Origin: Kitasatospora atroaurantiaca
Lineage (GTDB): Bacteria > Actinomycetota > Actinomycetes > Streptomycetales > Streptomycetaceae
Direction of reading: 5' to 3'
DNA length: 64,000 bases
NCBI RefSeq assembly: GCF_007828955.1
Contig: NZ_VIVR01000001.1
Coordinates: forward strand, 2,046,001 to 2,110,000
Shown here piece by piece: positions 31,035 through 41,179 of the stretch. A program made the position numbers and the translations under genes. The notes under the pieces are model-generated. The model was not told the origin of the DNA. It saw only the letters and a program-made list of their open reading frames with translations, and did not search any database. Position 1 is the first letter of the stretch; each line of letters starts with the position of its first letter.

Positions 31035-32135
31035 TCAGCTCACGTTGCTGGCTTCGAGCTCGGGTTCGCCCTCGATCGCCTGCTCGCGCTTGTTGCGGAC
31101 CACCGAGGAGGCCAGCGCGGCGCCGATGAAGGCGACCCCGATCAGGCCGGTGACGATCTCCGGGATGTGGTACTTGATGGAGACCAGCAGGATGACCGCC
31201 AGCGCGCCGATCGCGTAGTGCGCGCCGTGCTCCAGGTAGACGTAGTCGTCCAGGGTGCCCTTGCGGACCAGGTAGACCGTCAGCGAGCGGATGTACATCG
31301 CGCCGATGCCCAGACCCAGGGTGATCATGAAGATGTCCTGGGAGATGGCGAAGGCGCCGACCACACCGTCGAAGGAGAACGAGGCGTCCAGCACCTCCAA
31401 GTAGAGGAAGAGGAAGAACGCGGCCTTCCCGCCCACCTGGACGATGGACTTGCCGGTCTTCTGGGCCTCTTCCTCGGCCTCCTCCTGCTCCTCCAGACCC
31501 GACTCGAAGACACCGGAGAGACCGTTCACGGCCAGGTAGGTGGCCAGGCCCATCAGACCCGCCAGCAGCACCGTCTCGGCGTGCTCACCGGCGAAGAAGT
31601 TGGCCGCCAGGGCCAGCGAGACCAGGGCGATCACCGAGGAGAGCGCGTCGAGCTTGCCGATCTTCTCGAGCGGCTTCTCCAGCCAGCGCAGCCAGTTGAA
31701 GTCCTTCTCCTCGAATATGAAGTCGAGGAAGATCATCAGGAGGAAGATGCCACCGAAGGCCGCGATGGCCGGGTTGGCCATCTCCAGGTACTCGCCGTAG
31801 GTGTGACCGTTGTAGGTCTTGGTGGAGTCCAGGGCCAGCTCGATCACGGTGCCCGGGTTGAGATGAGCCGTCAGACCGACCACCAGCAGCGGGAAGATCA
31901 GCCGCATACCGAAGACGGCGATCAGCACGCCCACGGTGAGGAAGATCTTCTGCCAGAACGCGTTCATCCGCTTCAGGACGGTGGCGTTGACGACCGCGTT
32001 GTCGAACGACAGGGAGATCTCAAGGATCGACAGGATCAGCACCACGCCGAAACCTTCGGCCCCCCAGATCAGGGCGGCGGCGATCAGGCCGACTATCGTG
32101 ATGGCGAAGGACCATCCGAATGTGCGGAGGAACAC
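31035..32135 (-). CDS. TerC / DUF475-family integral membrane protein
   Basis: 366 residues, about nine membrane helices. The two TerC hallmark motifs are present: ISLSFDNAVVNA (D45, N46) in the second helix and LDASFSFDGVVGAFAIS near 262-278, both with membrane-embedded acidic residues used for metal binding or transport. Relatives include Mn exporters and DUF475 proteins. A charged cytoplasmic loop (EEQEEAEEEAQK) lies in the middle. It is transcribed leftwards, 41 bp after a terD stop, so probably co-transcribed with terD and acting with it as the membrane part of the ter complex. Confidence 0.9.
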   Translation of the reverse strand: MFLRTFGWSFAITIVGLIAAALIWGAEGFGVVLILSILEISLSFDNAVVNATVLKRMNAFWQKIFLTVGVLIAVFGMRLIFPLLVVGLTAHLNPGTVIELALDSTKTYNGHTYGEYLEMANPAIAAFGGIFLLMIFLDFIFEEKDFNWLRWLEKPLEKIGKLDALSSVIALVSLALAANFFAGEHAETVLLAGLMGLATYLAVNGLSGVFESGLEEQEEAEEEAQKTGKSIVQVGGKAAFFLFLYLEVLDASFSFDGVVGAFAISQDIFMITLGLGIGAMYIRSLTVYLVRKGTLDDYVYLEHGAHYAIGALAVILLVSIKYHIPEIVTGLIGVAFIGAALASSVVRNKREQAIEGEPELEASNVS

Positions 32136-32176
32136 GGAGTCAGTTACCTTTCGAGTTCAGGAGAATAGCCGGGGCT

Positions 32177-32752
32177 TTACTGTACATTTACCCCGAAGTC
32201 CAGGGCGATGCCGCGCAGGCCGGAGGCGTAACCCTGGCCCACCGCGCGGAACTTCCACTCGCCCTGGTAGCGGTAGAGCTCACCGAAGATCATGGCCGTC
32301 TCGGTGGAGGCGTCCTCGGTGAGGTCGTAGCGGGCGATCTCCTGGTTGTCACCGAGATTCACCACGCGGATGTAGGCGTTGCTGACCTGGCCGAAGTTCT
32401 GCAGTCGGGCCTCGGCGTCGTAGATGGAGACCGCGAACACGACCTTGTCGACCTGCACCGGCACCAGGTCGAGGTTGACCACGACCACCTCGTCGTCACC
32501 GTCACCGTCACCGGTGAGGTTGTCACCCTGGTGCTCGACCGAACCCTCGGGGCTCTTGAGGTTGTTGTAGAACACGAAGTACTCGTCACCCAGCACCCGG
32601 CCCCCGCCGCAGAGCAGGGCGCTCGCGTCGAGGTCGAAGGGCGCTCCGGTGGTGGAGCGGGCGTCCCAGCCCAGGCCGATCTGCACCTGCGTCAGGTTCG
32701 GCGCGGCCTTGGTGAGCGAGACGTTGCCGCCCTTCGCGAGCGTGACACTCAT
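32177..32752 (-). CDS. TerD-family stress protein
   Basis: 191 residues, the standard TerD length, from ATG 32752 with GGGAGG 8 bp upstream. Landmarks: [76 protein letters not shown] (the acidic calcium-binding loop), and [20 protein letters not shown]. TerD proteins are calcium-binding cytoplasmic factors in tellurite, phage and oxidative stress responses. It precedes terC on the same strand and is about 75 percent similar to the next terD copy by eye, so the pair arose by duplication. Confidence 0.92.
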   Translation of the reverse strand: MSVTLAKGGNVSLTKAAPNLTQVQIGLGWDARSTTGAPFDLDASALLCGGGRVLGDEYFVFYNNLKSPEGSVEHQGDNLTGDGDGDDEVVVVNLDLVPVQVDKVVFAVSIYDAEARLQNFGQVSNAYIRVVNLGDNQEIARYDLTEDASTETAMIFGELYRYQGEWKFRAVGQGYASGLRGIALDFGVNVQ

Positions 32753-32950
32753 GCTGTACTTCCTCCCAGTTCCCCCGTCGCCGGGGCTCCGTCTGCGTCG
32801 GTGCGGTACGCGTCTCCTGCGCACCGCACGGTGCCGCGGTCAGGCGCACCACAGGTGTATGCCCCCGCAGCCCCTTGCGGGCCCTACTGACCCGCTGAAC
32901 TTGCTGAACTCCGTGCCGGCGTGTCCGGCCGTGCCGCAGCACAGCAGAGA

Positions 32951-32991
32951 CCGGGGCCGGCGGGAGCGCTGTACGCTCCCGCCGGCCCCGG
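32951..32991 (-). terminator. Terminator between the two terD genes
   Basis: Two perfect 18-bp arms (CCGGGGCCGGCGGGAGCG and its complement) close on a 5-base loop, 28 bp after the downstream end of the terD gene at 33020, so that copy is terminated before the terD-terC pair. Confidence 0.8.
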
Positions 32992-33019
32992 CCCCAAGAC
33001 TATTCACCCGGGCATCGGG

Positions 33020-33595
33020 TCAGACATTGACCCCGAAGTCCTGGGCGATCCCGCGCAGGCCGGAGGCGTACCCCTGGCCGATGGCACGGAACTTCCACTC
33101 CTCGCCGTTGCGGTAGAGCTCGCCGAAGACCATCGCCGTCTCGGTGGAGGCGTCCTCGGAGAGGTCGTAGCGGGCGATCTCGGCGCCGCCCGCCTGGTTC
33201 ACCACGCGGATGAAGGCGTTGCGGACCTGGCCGAAGTTCTGCTGGCGGTTCTCGGCGTCGTAGATCGAGACCGGGAAGACGATCTTGGTCACCTCGGCCG
33301 GCACGCCGACCAGGTTGACCTTGATCTGCTCGTCGTCGCCCTCGCCCTCACCGGTGAGGTTGTCACCGGTGTGCTCGACGGAACCGTCCGGGCTCTTGAG
33401 GTTGTTGAAGAAGACGAAGTTGCCGTCCGACCCGACCTTGCCGGCCTCGTTGCAGAGCAGGGCGCTGGCATCGAGGTCGAAATCGGAGCCGGTGGTGGTG
33501 CGGACGTCCCAGCCAAGGCCGACGATCACGGCGGTCAGGCCGGGAGCCTCCTTGGTGAGCGAGACATTGCCGCCCTTGCTCAGGCTGACACCCAC
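33020..33595 (-). CDS. TerD-family stress protein, second copy
   Basis: 191 residues from GTG 33595 with GGAGG 5 bp upstream. Same landmarks as its neighbour: [93 protein letters not shown]. The acidic loop uses Glu for some Asp, which may alter calcium affinity. It has its own terminator (32951-32991) and hence probably its own promoter upstream of 33595, so the two copies can be expressed differently. Confidence 0.92.
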   Translation of the reverse strand: MGVSLSKGGNVSLTKEAPGLTAVIVGLGWDVRTTTGSDFDLDASALLCNEAGKVGSDGNFVFFNNLKSPDGSVEHTGDNLTGEGEGDDEQIKVNLVGVPAEVTKIVFPVSIYDAENRQQNFGQVRNAFIRVVNQAGGAEIARYDLSEDASTETAMVFGELYRNGEEWKFRAIGQGYASGLRGIAQDFGVNV

Positions 33596-33828
33596 TTGTC
33601 CTCCAAGATTCGGGAGGCACGTCGTGGTGCCCCCGGTGGTGCGGTCCCAGTCGCCTTCCGCATTTGGAAGGACTCCTGTCTCCTGCCAACGGCCCGATCG
33701 TAGTGCCGGGTTCCCCCATCGGGCAGTGACTCGGCCCGGCGTGGCTGCTATTCGCCGCTCGCTGCGAGCCACAAGGGGCTCGCGGCGATTGGCCCCACAC
33801 CGGGCCGAGGGAAGCCGTCAACCGGGGC

Positions 33829-34287
33829 TCAGAGCGCCTCGACGGCCTCGAGGTAGGCCTGCTCGTCGCGCGCGTCCGGGAGGCCGTTGACGACCGACCA
33901 GCGGACCACGCCGGTCTTGTCGATCACGAAGGTGCCGCGCACCGCGCAGCCCTTCTCCTCGTCGAAGACGCCGTACGCCTTGGAGACCTCGCCGTGCGGC
34001 CAGAAGTCGGAGAGCAGCGGGTACTCGAGGTTCTCCTGGTCGGCGAAGACGCGGAGGGTGAAGGGCGAGTCGTTGGAGACCGCGAGGATCTGCACCGAGT
34101 CGTTCTGGAGGCGGGGCAGCTCCTTCTGGATCGCGCAGACCTCGCCGGTGCAGACACCGGTGAAGGCGAACGGGTAGAAGACCAGGACGACGTTCTTCTC
34201 GCCCTGGAAGTCGGAGAGCTTGACCAGCTCGCCGTGCTGGTTCTTGAGCTCGAAATCCGGAGCCTGGGTGCCGACCTCGATGGCCAT
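33829..34287 (-). CDS. AhpE-type peroxiredoxin
   Basis: 152 residues, thioredoxin fold. The peroxidatic Cys is C46 in PFAFTGVCTGEVC, with Thr/Pro context and a conserved Arg (VRGTFVIDKTG); a second Cys at 51 is close to it, as in AhpE/Bcp-type enzymes that are recycled by small thiols or mycoredoxin. It reduces hydroperoxides in the cytosol. Single gene, transcribed leftwards, with a promoter region of 235 bp shared with a terminator. Its position beside the ter genes suits a general oxidative stress locus. Confidence 0.92.
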   Translation of the reverse strand: MAIEVGTQAPDFELKNQHGELVKLSDFQGEKNVVLVFYPFAFTGVCTGEVCAIQKELPRLQNDSVQILAVSNDSPFTLRVFADQENLEYPLLSDFWPHGEVSKAYGVFDEEKGCAVRGTFVIDKTGVVRWSVVNGLPDARDEQAYLEAVEAL

Positions 34288-34468
34288 GGTGGGACCTTCC
34301 TAAACCGGGTGCCGCGGCCCACGCTGCGCCGCGCGACTAGAGGGCATCCTTACATCCGTTCGGGGCGATTCCGCCGTACGGGTGAGCCCGGCTGGCCCGT
34401 ACCCGCCCGGTTTCGCCCTGGGTGAACAGTCTCCCCGGCGGCACCTACAGGCCGGGTGGAGAAACGGC

Positions 34469-34503
34469 CGGACCCCGCTGGAGGAAGCTCCAGCGGGGTC
34501 CGG
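34469..34503. terminator. Terminator downstream of the DUF3052 gene
   Basis: CCGGACCCCGCTGGA and TCCAGCGGGGTCCGG form a perfect 15-bp stem, 19 bp beyond the DUF3052 stop. Confidence 0.85.
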
Positions 34504-34522
34504 GGAGAGAGCGGTGGGCGGC

Positions 34523-34963
34523 TCAGCGCTTGCCGGTCTTCGCCGCCTTCGGGGAGGCCAGGCGGGTGCCCGCCCAGTCCTTGGCGATGGCCACCGAGCT
34601 GGTCTGGGAGAGGCCGGCCGTCCGGGCGGCGTCGGCGATCTCGTGCGCCTCGACGTGCCCGTCACGGCCCGTCTTGGGGGTCAGCAGCCACACCAGGCCG
34701 CCGTCCGCCAGGTACTCCAGGGCGTCGACCAGAGCGTCGGTGAGATCCCCGTCCTCCTCGCGGTGCCACAGCAGGACGGCGTCGGCGACGTCGTCGTAGT
34801 CCTCGTCGACGAGCTCGGTGCCGGTGATCTCCTCGATGCCCTCGCGGAGGTCCTGGTCACAGTCTTCGTCGAACCCGAGCTCCTGGACGATCTGGTCCTT
34901 CTCGAAACCGAGACGGTGCGCCGGGTTGTTGGACTTGTCCGCGGGGTCCGCGGTCGCGCTCAC
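34523..34963 (-). CDS. DUF3052 family protein
   Basis: 146 residues from GTG 34963 with GGAGG 8 bp upstream. Strongly acidic, with LGFEKDQIVQELGFDEDCDQ, VDEDYDDVADAVLLWHREEDG, and a Rossmann-like end (GGLVWLLTPKTGRDGHVEAHEI, GLSQTSSVAIAKDWAG). DUF3052 is actinobacterial and is encoded next to aceE also in mycobacteria; its role is unknown, but the conserved neighbourhood suggests a link with pyruvate dehydrogenase expression or activity. It is divergent from aceE. Confidence 0.88.
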   Translation of the reverse strand: MSATADPADKSNNPAHRLGFEKDQIVQELGFDEDCDQDLREGIEEITGTELVDEDYDDVADAVLLWHREEDGDLTDALVDALEYLADGGLVWLLTPKTGRDGHVEAHEIADAARTAGLSQTSSVAIAKDWAGTRLASPKAAKTGKR

Positions 34964-35489
34964 GGGAATAACCTCCAGTATTCGGCTCGGCATCCATGCC
35001 GAGGCTGTGGCCGTAGTCCACACGGGACCGGCGGTTCGCGCAAGTACCCGACCCCCGATCCCACCCAAAGGTTGACGTGTCGCAGGAGGACACGCCGACC
35101 GATGTGTCACACCTCACACCGATTTGCCCTTTTCTGCAAGACCCCATGATGCTGTGGCGCCGACGAATATCCAGGCCATACACCTGACCGAGATACGAAC
35201 GGCATTCGGACCAGGCACCAGGGCGGGCGTAGAGTCTCCTGTTGGCCCTCACCCGGCCGCCCGCAATCGGACGGCAGGGAGCCTGAAACATTCAGGTACA
35301 GGTCGGACCACCTCTTCGTACCACCCGGTGGTGCGCAGCCCAGGCAACGGAGCCTGTCGCACGCCACCTGACCGGCCCGCCCACCAGGCGGAACGGTTAC
35401 CCATCGGTAGAGATGACGGCTCTCCGAGTTTCGGTACACGATGGAGGCGGCGCGACACACCTCAGTTAGACCGACAGTGAAGGAACAGC
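34964..35489. promoter_or_regulatory. Divergent promoter region of DUF3052 and aceE genes
   Basis: 526 bp. It should contain the aceE promoter and a long leader, as well as the DUF3052 promoter. Composition is less GC-rich than the genes (for instance 35130-35210). No riboswitch or clear operator was identified by eye. Confidence 0.45.
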
Positions 35490-38240
35490 GTGGCTTCCGG
35501 ATCCGATCGCAACCCGATCATCATTGGCGGCCTTCCGAGTCAGGTCCCGGACTTCGATCCCGAGGAGACCGCGGAATGGCTGGAGTCGCTTGACGCGGCC
35601 ATCGACGAGCGGGGGCGCGAGCGTGCCCGCTACCTGATGCTCCGCCTGATCGAGCGTGCCCGCGAGAAGCGTGTCGCCGTGCCCGAGATGCGCAGCACGG
35701 ACTACGTCAACACCATCGCCACCAAGGACGAGCCCTTCTTCCCCGGCAACGAGGAGATCGAGCGCAAGGTCCTCAACGCGACCCGCTGGAACGCGGCCGT
35801 GATGGTCTCCCGGGCTCAGCGCCCCGGCATCGGCGTCGGTGGCCACATCGCCACCTTCGCATCCTCCGCGTCGCTCTACGACGTGGGCTTCAACTACTTC
35901 TTCCGGGGCAAGGACGCCGAGGGCGAGTCCGGCGACCAGATCTTCTTCCAGGGCCACGCCTCCCCCGGTATCTACGCCCGCGCCTTCCTCCTGGACCGAC
36001 TGTCCGAGCAGCAGCTCGACGCGTTCCGCCAGGAGAAGTCGAAGGCCCCGTACGGCCTCTCCAGCTACCCGCACCCGCGGCTGATGCCGGACTTCTGGGA
36101 GTTCCCGACCGTCTCGATGGGCCTCGGCCCGCTCGGCGCGATCTACCAGGCCCGGATGAACCGCTACCTGGAGCACCGCGGCATCAAGGACACCTCGTCC
36201 TCGCACGTGTACGCCTTCCTCGGCGACGGCGAGATGGACGAGCCCGAGTCGCTCGGCCAGCTCTCCCTGGCCGCCCGCGAGGGCCTGGACAACCTGACCT
36301 TCGTCGTCAACTGCAACCTGCAGCGCCTCGACGGCCCGGTCCGCGGCAACGGCAAGATCATCCAGGAGCTGGAGTCGCAGTTCCGCGGCGCCGGCTGGAA
36401 CGTCATCAAGCTGGTCTGGGACCGCAGCTGGGACCCGCTGCTCGCCCAGGACCGCGACGGCGTGCTGGTCAACAAGCTGAACACCACGGTGGACGGCCAG
36501 TTCCAGACCTACGCCACCGAGACCGGCGCGTACATCCGCGAGCACTTCTTCGGTGACGACCTGCGGCTGCGCAAGATGGTCGAGGACATGACCGACCAGC
36601 AGATCCAGCACCTGGGTCGCGGCGGCCACGACCACCGCAAGGTGTACGCGGCGTTCAAGGCGGCCCGCGAGCACAAGGGCCAGCCGACCGTCATCCTCGC
36701 GCAGACCGTCAAGGGCTGGACGCTGGGCCCGAACTTCGAGGGCCGCAACGCGACGCACCAGATGAAGAAGCTGACGGTCGAGGACCTGAAGCGCTTCCGC
36801 GACCGCCTGCACATCCCGATCACGGACAAGCAGCTCGAAGAGGGCTACCCGCCCTACTACCACCCGGGCCGCGACTCCGAAGAGATCCAGTACATGCACG
36901 ACCGCCGCAAGGAGCTGGGCGGCTACGTGCCGACCCGCAAGGTGCGGCCGCGTCAGCTCGTCCTCCCGGGCGACGACGCGTACAAGGCGGTCAAGAAGGG
37001 TTCCGGCAACCAGACCATCGCCACCACCATGGCGTTCGTCCGGGTGCTCAAGGACCTGATGCGGGACAAGGGCATCGGCAACCGCTTCGTGCCGATCGCG
37101 CCCGACGAGTACCGCACCTTCGGTATGGACTCGCTGTTCCCGTCGGCGAAGATCTACAACCCGCTCGGCCAGACCTACGAGTCGGTCGACCGCGAGCTGC
37201 TCCTCGCCTACAAGGAGTCCCCGACCGGCCAGATGCTGCACGACGGCATCTCCGAGGCCGGCTGCACCGCCTCGCTGATCGCCGCCGGTTCGTCCTACGC
37301 GACGCACGGCGAGCCGCTGATCCCGGTCTACGTCTTCTACTCGATGTTCGGGTTCCAGCGCACCGGCGACCAGTTCTGGCAGATGGCCGACCAGCTGGCC
37401 CGCGGCTTCGTGATCGGCGCCACCGCCGGCCGCACCACGCTGACCGGTGAGGGTCTGCAGCACGCGGACGGCCACTCGCAGCTGCTCGCGTCGACCAACC
37501 CGGGCGTCGTCGCGTACGACCCCGCGTACGGCTTCGAGATCGCGCACATCGTCCAGGACGGTCTGCGGCGGATGTACGGCTCGACGGCGGAGCACCCGCA
37601 CGGCGAGGACGTCTTCTACTACATGACGGTCTACAACGAGCCGATCAAGATGCCGGCCGAGCCGGAGAACGTCGACGTCGAGGGCATCCTCAAGGGTCTG
37701 CACCGGTACGCGCCGGCCACCGCGGGCCAGATCCCGGCCCAGATCCTCGCCTCGGGCGTGGCGGTGCCGTGGGCCCTGGAGGCCCAGCGCATCCTCGCCG
37801 AGGAGTGGAACGTCAAGGCCGACGTGTGGTCGGCGACCTCCTGGAACGAGCTGCGCCGCGACGCGGTGGAGGCCGAGGAGTTCAACCTGCTGCACCCGGA
37901 GGAGCCGCAGCGCGTCCCGTACGTGACTGCCAAGCTCCAGGGCGCCGAGGGCCCGTTCGTCGCCGTCTCCGACTGGATGCGTGCGGTGCCGGACCAGATC
38001 TCGCGCTGGGTGCCGGGCGTCTACCAGTCGCTGGGTGCGGACGGCTTCGGCTTCGCCGACACCCGTGGCGCCGCGCGTCGCTTCTTCCACATCGACGCGC
38101 AGTCGGTGGTCCTGGGCGTGCTCACCGAGCTCGCCAAGCAGGGCAAGATCGACCGCAGCGCCCTGAAGGACGCGATCGACCGCTACCAGCTGCTGGACGT
38201 GGCCGCGGCCGACCCGGGCGCCGCCGGCGGCGACGCCTGA
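35490..38240 (+). CDS. aceE: Pyruvate dehydrogenase E1 component, homodimeric type
   Basis: 916 residues, usual length of the single-chain E1p. It decarboxylates pyruvate on thiamine diphosphate and acetylates the lipoyl group of E2. Landmarks: [21 protein letters not shown] split over the pyrimidine-binding part, [16 protein letters not shown] near 246 (ThDP/Mg motif GDG..), [38 protein letters not shown] and [17 protein letters not shown] (acetyl-transfer His region). The GTG start has GAAGGA upstream. A strong terminator follows. A very long open frame on the opposite strand is only a codon-bias shadow. Confidence 0.97.
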   Translation: MASGSDRNPIIIGGLPSQVPDFDPEETAEWLESLDAAIDERGRERARYLMLRLIERAREKRVAVPEMRSTDYVNTIATKDEPFFPGNEEIERKVLNATRWNAAVMVSRAQRPGIGVGGHIATFASSASLYDVGFNYFFRGKDAEGESGDQIFFQGHASPGIYARAFLLDRLSEQQLDAFRQEKSKAPYGLSSYPHPRLMPDFWEFPTVSMGLGPLGAIYQARMNRYLEHRGIKDTSSSHVYAFLGDGEMDEPESLGQLSLAAREGLDNLTFVVNCNLQRLDGPVRGNGKIIQELESQFRGAGWNVIKLVWDRSWDPLLAQDRDGVLVNKLNTTVDGQFQTYATETGAYIREHFFGDDLRLRKMVEDMTDQQIQHLGRGGHDHRKVYAAFKAAREHKGQPTVILAQTVKGWTLGPNFEGRNATHQMKKLTVEDLKRFRDRLHIPITDKQLEEGYPPYYHPGRDSEEIQYMHDRRKELGGYVPTRKVRPRQLVLPGDDAYKAVKKGSGNQTIATTMAFVRVLKDLMRDKGIGNRFVPIAPDEYRTFGMDSLFPSAKIYNPLGQTYESVDRELLLAYKESPTGQMLHDGISEAGCTASLIAAGSSYATHGEPLIPVYVFYSMFGFQRTGDQFWQMADQLARGFVIGATAGRTTLTGEGLQHADGHSQLLASTNPGVVAYDPAYGFEIAHIVQDGLRRMYGSTAEHPHGEDVFYYMTVYNEPIKMPAEPENVDVEGILKGLHRYAPATAGQIPAQILASGVAVPWALEAQRILAEEWNVKADVWSATSWNELRRDAVEAEEFNLLHPEEPQRVPYVTAKLQGAEGPFVAVSDWMRAVPDQISRWVPGVYQSLGADGFGFADTRGAARRFFHIDAQSVVLGVLTELAKQGKIDRSALKDAIDRYQLLDVAAADPGAAGGDA

Positions 38241-38251
38241 CCTGAGGCACG

Positions 38252-38290
38252 ACGAAGGGCCGGACTCCCGATCGGGGGTCCGGCCCTTCG
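38252..38290 (+). terminator. aceE terminator
   Basis: CGAAGGGCCGGACTCCC and GGGGGTCCGGCCCTTCG form a 17-bp stem with one mismatch, 11 bp after the aceE stop. Confidence 0.88.
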
Positions 38291-38355
38291 CGTTGTTTCC
38301 TACCAGCGGCCTAACTCGGGGCGCCCTGGCGTCTGTTCGCGGCGAGGATCGCCCT

Positions 38356-38520
38356 ATGAAGGAAGAGATCATCGCCAGGGCCAGGTTCCTGCTCACCGAG
38401 CTCCACCTGCCCCCGGTCGAGGCCGGAGTCCGGCTCAAGGACTACTTCCCCGACCTGGAGCTGGAGGAGCGGGTCCGCTACGTGCAGGAGGCCACGGAGT
38501 ACCAGGGCCAGAACACCTGA
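38356..38520 (+). CDS. Small conserved hypothetical protein
   Basis: 54 residues from ATG 38356: MKEEIIARARFLLTELHLPP then VRLKDYFPDLELEERVRYVQ. Helical, acidic, no Cys, no membrane segment. The codon pattern (GC at third positions) and the tidy position before a palindromic repeat support it as a gene. An upstream extension to 38293 lies in the aceE terminator tail and is less likely. The function is unknown. Confidence 0.65.
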   Translation: MKEEIIARARFLLTELHLPPVEAGVRLKDYFPDLELEERVRYVQEATEYQGQNT

Positions 38521-38563
38521 GAGGCTCCGCCGGTAGGTGCACCGATCGGGATCGGGTACCCCA

Positions 38564-38637
38564 AGGGGCGCGGGGAACTGCGCGAGGCGGAGAGTACGAG
38601 TAGTGCCCTTCCGCTGCGCGCAGTTCCCCGCGCCCCT
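38564..38637. repeat. Palindromic intergenic repeat, copy 3
   Basis: AGGGGCGCGGGGAACTGCGC and its inverted copy (GCGCAGTTCCCCGCGCCCCT) enclose a loop of about 30 bp between the small gene and the MFS gene, which converge. The outer motif GAGGCTCCGCCGGTAGGTG starts immediately after the small gene's stop (38521-38539). Confidence 0.85.
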
Positions 38638-38674
38638 GTGGCCGGCCCGTCGCAGTGGCGTTACGGGTCTCCGG

Positions 38675-40285
38675 TCAGATGTGTACGGCCGGGCCGGCCT
38701 CGGTCTCGCCCTTCTTGGTGAGCAGGGCGAGCACGGCGGCGGCGAAGGCGACCACCGCGGCGACTCCGAAGGCCAGCGACATGCCGCTGACGAAGGAGTC
38801 GTGCACCGCCGTGGCCATGCCGTGGACGACCTGTTCGGGGGTGCCGGGCCGGGCGGGCGGGGTGATGCCGAGCTGGGCGGCCTGCTTCAGGCCCTCGGCT
38901 TGGGCGCCCTCGACCGGCGGCAGGCCCGCCTTGGCCCAGTTGCCAGGCAGGACGTCGGTGACCTTGGCGGCCATCACCGCGCCCAGCACGGCGGTGCCCA
39001 GGCTGCCGCCGACCTGCATCGCGGCCTGCTGCAGACCGCCGGCCACCCCGGCGAGCTCCAGCGGGGCGTTGCCGACGATCACCTCGGTCGCACCGACCAT
39101 GACCGGGCTGATGCCCAGGCCCATCAGGACGAACCAGAGCGACATCACGCCGGTGCCCGAGCCGGTGTCCAGGGTGGACATGCCGTACATCGCCACGGTG
39201 GTGAGCAGCATGCCCACCACGATCGGGATGCGCGGGCCGACCTTGCCGATCGCGGCACCGGCCGCCGGTGCGCCGACGATCATCATGCCGGTCATCGGCA
39301 GCAGGTGGACGCCGGCCTGGACGGGCGTCATCCCGTGCACGTTCTGCAGGTAGAAGGTGACGAAGAAGATCGCGCCGAAGAACGCGAAGGCCATCAGCAC
39401 CATCAGCAGCGTGCCCGCGGAGAGCGGCACCGAGCGGAACAGGCCGAGCGGGACCAGCGGCTCCTTCGCCCTGCCCTGCCAGAGCGCGAAGAGCACCATG
39501 GCGACCACCGCGCCGCCGAGGAAGAGCAGCGTGCTGGTGTCGCCCCAGCCCCAGGCCGGAGCCTTGATGATGCCCCAGACCAGCATGAACATCGCGGCCG
39601 ACAGCAGCACGATGCCGGGGATGTCGAAGGACTTGGCGGCGTTCTCGGCCCGTACGTCCCGCAGGATCCACAGGCCCAGGGCCAGGGCGATCAGGCCGAC
39701 GGGCACGTTGATGAAGAAGACCGACTGCCAGCTGACGTGCTCGACCAGCAGGCCGCCGACGATCGGCCCGGCCGCCGTGGACGCGCCGATCACGCCGGCC
39801 CAGATGCCGATCGCCATGTTCAGCTTCTCGACCGGGAAGGCGCCGCGCAGCAGACCGAGCGCAGCGGGCTGCAGCAGCGCGCCGAAGAGACCCTGCAGCA
39901 CGCGGAAGGCGATCACGGTCTGGATGTTGGTCGCAAAACCGATCGCGGCCGAGGTGGCGGCGAACCCGGCCGCGCCGACCAGGAAGGTCGCCTTGTGGCC
40001 GAAGCGGTCGCCGATCTTGCCGGCGGTGATCAGGAACACCGCGAGCGCCAGCAGGTAGCCGCTGGTCACCCACTGGATGTCGGCGGGCGAGGCACCGAGG
40101 TCGGTCTGGATGGCCGGGTTCGCGATGGCCACGACGGTGCCGTCGAGCGCCACCATCATCACGCCCACGGCGACGGTGAGCAGGGTGAGCCAGGGGTGGC
40201 CCTGCAGGCTGCGCCGGCCGGTGGGCGGCGCGCTGCGCTGCGGCGGTACGTCCGCCTTCTCGCTGTTGACGACGGACTGGCTCAT
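38675..40285 (-). CDS. MFS drug:H+ antiporter, DHA2 (14-helix) type
   Basis: 536 residues from ATG 40285 (MSQSVVNSEKADV). The DHA2 pattern is clear: VGVMMVALDGTVVAIANPAI (motif D1-like), WVTSGYLLALAVFLITAGKI, GDRFGHKATFLVGAAGF (motif A), RVLQGLFGALLQPAALGLL, AGVIGASTAAGPIVGGLLVE (motif C), and helices through to AFGVAAVVAFAAAVLALLTK; about 14 membrane helices. It should export toxic organic compounds using the proton gradient. It is divergent from a TetR gene whose operators lie between them, so it is most likely repressed by that regulator. Confidence 0.9.
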   Translation of the reverse strand: MSQSVVNSEKADVPPQRSAPPTGRRSLQGHPWLTLLTVAVGVMMVALDGTVVAIANPAIQTDLGASPADIQWVTSGYLLALAVFLITAGKIGDRFGHKATFLVGAAGFAATSAAIGFATNIQTVIAFRVLQGLFGALLQPAALGLLRGAFPVEKLNMAIGIWAGVIGASTAAGPIVGGLLVEHVSWQSVFFINVPVGLIALALGLWILRDVRAENAAKSFDIPGIVLLSAAMFMLVWGIIKAPAWGWGDTSTLLFLGGAVVAMVLFALWQGRAKEPLVPLGLFRSVPLSAGTLLMVLMAFAFFGAIFFVTFYLQNVHGMTPVQAGVHLLPMTGMMIVGAPAAGAAIGKVGPRIPIVVGMLLTTVAMYGMSTLDTGSGTGVMSLWFVLMGLGISPVMVGATEVIVGNAPLELAGVAGGLQQAAMQVGGSLGTAVLGAVMAAKVTDVLPGNWAKAGLPPVEGAQAEGLKQAAQLGITPPARPGTPEQVVHGMATAVHDSFVSGMSLAFGVAAVVAFAAAVLALLTKKGETEAGPAVHI

Positions 40286-40386
40286 CTGGAGGGCCTTCCG
40301 GGAGCTCGGGAACGTGGTCGTGGCGCCCCGGCCCACCCGTCCCCACGAGTCGTCCGGCCTGACGGGCGCCACTACCGAGGGACATT

Positions 40387-40444
40387 ATGTCAGTCGCTGA
40401 CATTCGGCAAACTCTGACTTCTGGCCATGTCTGACATTTGTCAG
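40387..40444. promoter_or_regulatory. Paired TGTCAG operators between MFS and tetR genes
   Basis: Perfect palindrome ATGTCAG-TCG-CTGACAT at 40387-40403 and a second, CTGACA-TT-TGTCAG, at 40431-40444. Both contain the half-site TGTCAG and lie between the divergent starts, as expected for autoregulated TetR control. Confidence 0.75.
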
Positions 40445-40495
40445 AGCGCTATCGTTAGGGGGTCAGGAACCCCGGCAGTCGGAAGGCCCACCACC

Positions 40496-41179
40496 ATGGC
40501 CGCGCAGCTCACCCGCCCCGCCACAGATCCGAGCTGCCGGGTGCTCGGCCTGCGCGAGCGCAAGAAGCAGCGCACCCGCGACGCCCTGGTGGACGCCGCC
40601 CACCAGCTCTTCCTCAGCCAGGGCTACGCCCGCACCACGGTCGACGAGATCGCCGCCGCGGTGGACGTCTCGCAGCGGACCTTCTTCCGGTACTTCGCGA
40701 ACAAGGACGAGGTCGCGCTCGCGATCCTGGCCGACGCCGAGGACCACTTCGTCGCCAACCTGGGCGCCCGCCCCGCCACCGAGAACCCGCTGCAGGCCCT
40801 GCGCAACGCGATCGTCCAGACCTGGCGGGAGCTCGGCACCGCCAGGGAGACCACCGGCTCCAGCAGCATCACAGCCGCGCTGGAACTCCTCCAGCTGATC
40901 GAGGACACCCCGACACTGCTGGCCGCCCACCTGCGCCGGATCACCGAGCAGGAGCGGATCGTGGCCGGGATCCTCGCCGAACGGGAGGGCCTGGACCCGG
41001 CGGCGGACCTGCGGCCCAAGGTGCTGGCCGCGGTCTTCGGCGGGGTGCTGCGCTCGGCCCACCTCTCCTGGAGCGCGGGCGACGCCCCGGTCGGCGACGC
41101 CGGCCCGGAGGGCATGATCACCATCATCGAGTCACACTTCGACCAGCTCGGCCCGGCCCTGGCGGGCGATTGGCGCTGA
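40496..41179 (+). CDS. TetR-family repressor, probable regulator of the MFS pump
   Basis: 227 residues from ATG 40496 (MAAQLTRPAT); upstream frame to 40427 would run through an operator and is unlikely. The TetR HTH is at about 25-70: RTRDALVDAAHQLFLSQGY, TTVDEIAAAVDVSQRTFFRY, FANKDEVALAI. The C-terminal ligand domain is helical (ALRNAIVQTWRELGTARETT, LLQLIEDTPTLLAAHLRRI). It faces the MFS gene across two palindromes. The inducer is unknown, presumably a pump substrate. Confidence 0.9.
   Translation: MAAQLTRPATDPSCRVLGLRERKKQRTRDALVDAAHQLFLSQGYARTTVDEIAAAVDVSQRTFFRYFANKDEVALAILADAEDHFVANLGARPATENPLQALRNAIVQTWRELGTARETTGSSSITAALELLQLIEDTPTLLAAHLRRITEQERIVAGILAEREGLDPAADLRPKVLAAVFGGVLRSAHLSWSAGDAPVGDAGPEGMITIIESHFDQLGPALAGDWR

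Noticed and set aside
24589..33595. Tellurite/stress region considered as a secondary-metabolite gene cluster
   Set aside because: It holds no synthases, tailoring enzymes or resistance genes of that kind; the genes match the known ter system.
35466..38438. 990-residue open frame antisense to aceE
   Set aside because: A shadow of high-GC codon use in aceE; the translation is Val/Leu/Arg/Gly low-complexity with no motif, and aceE itself is certain.
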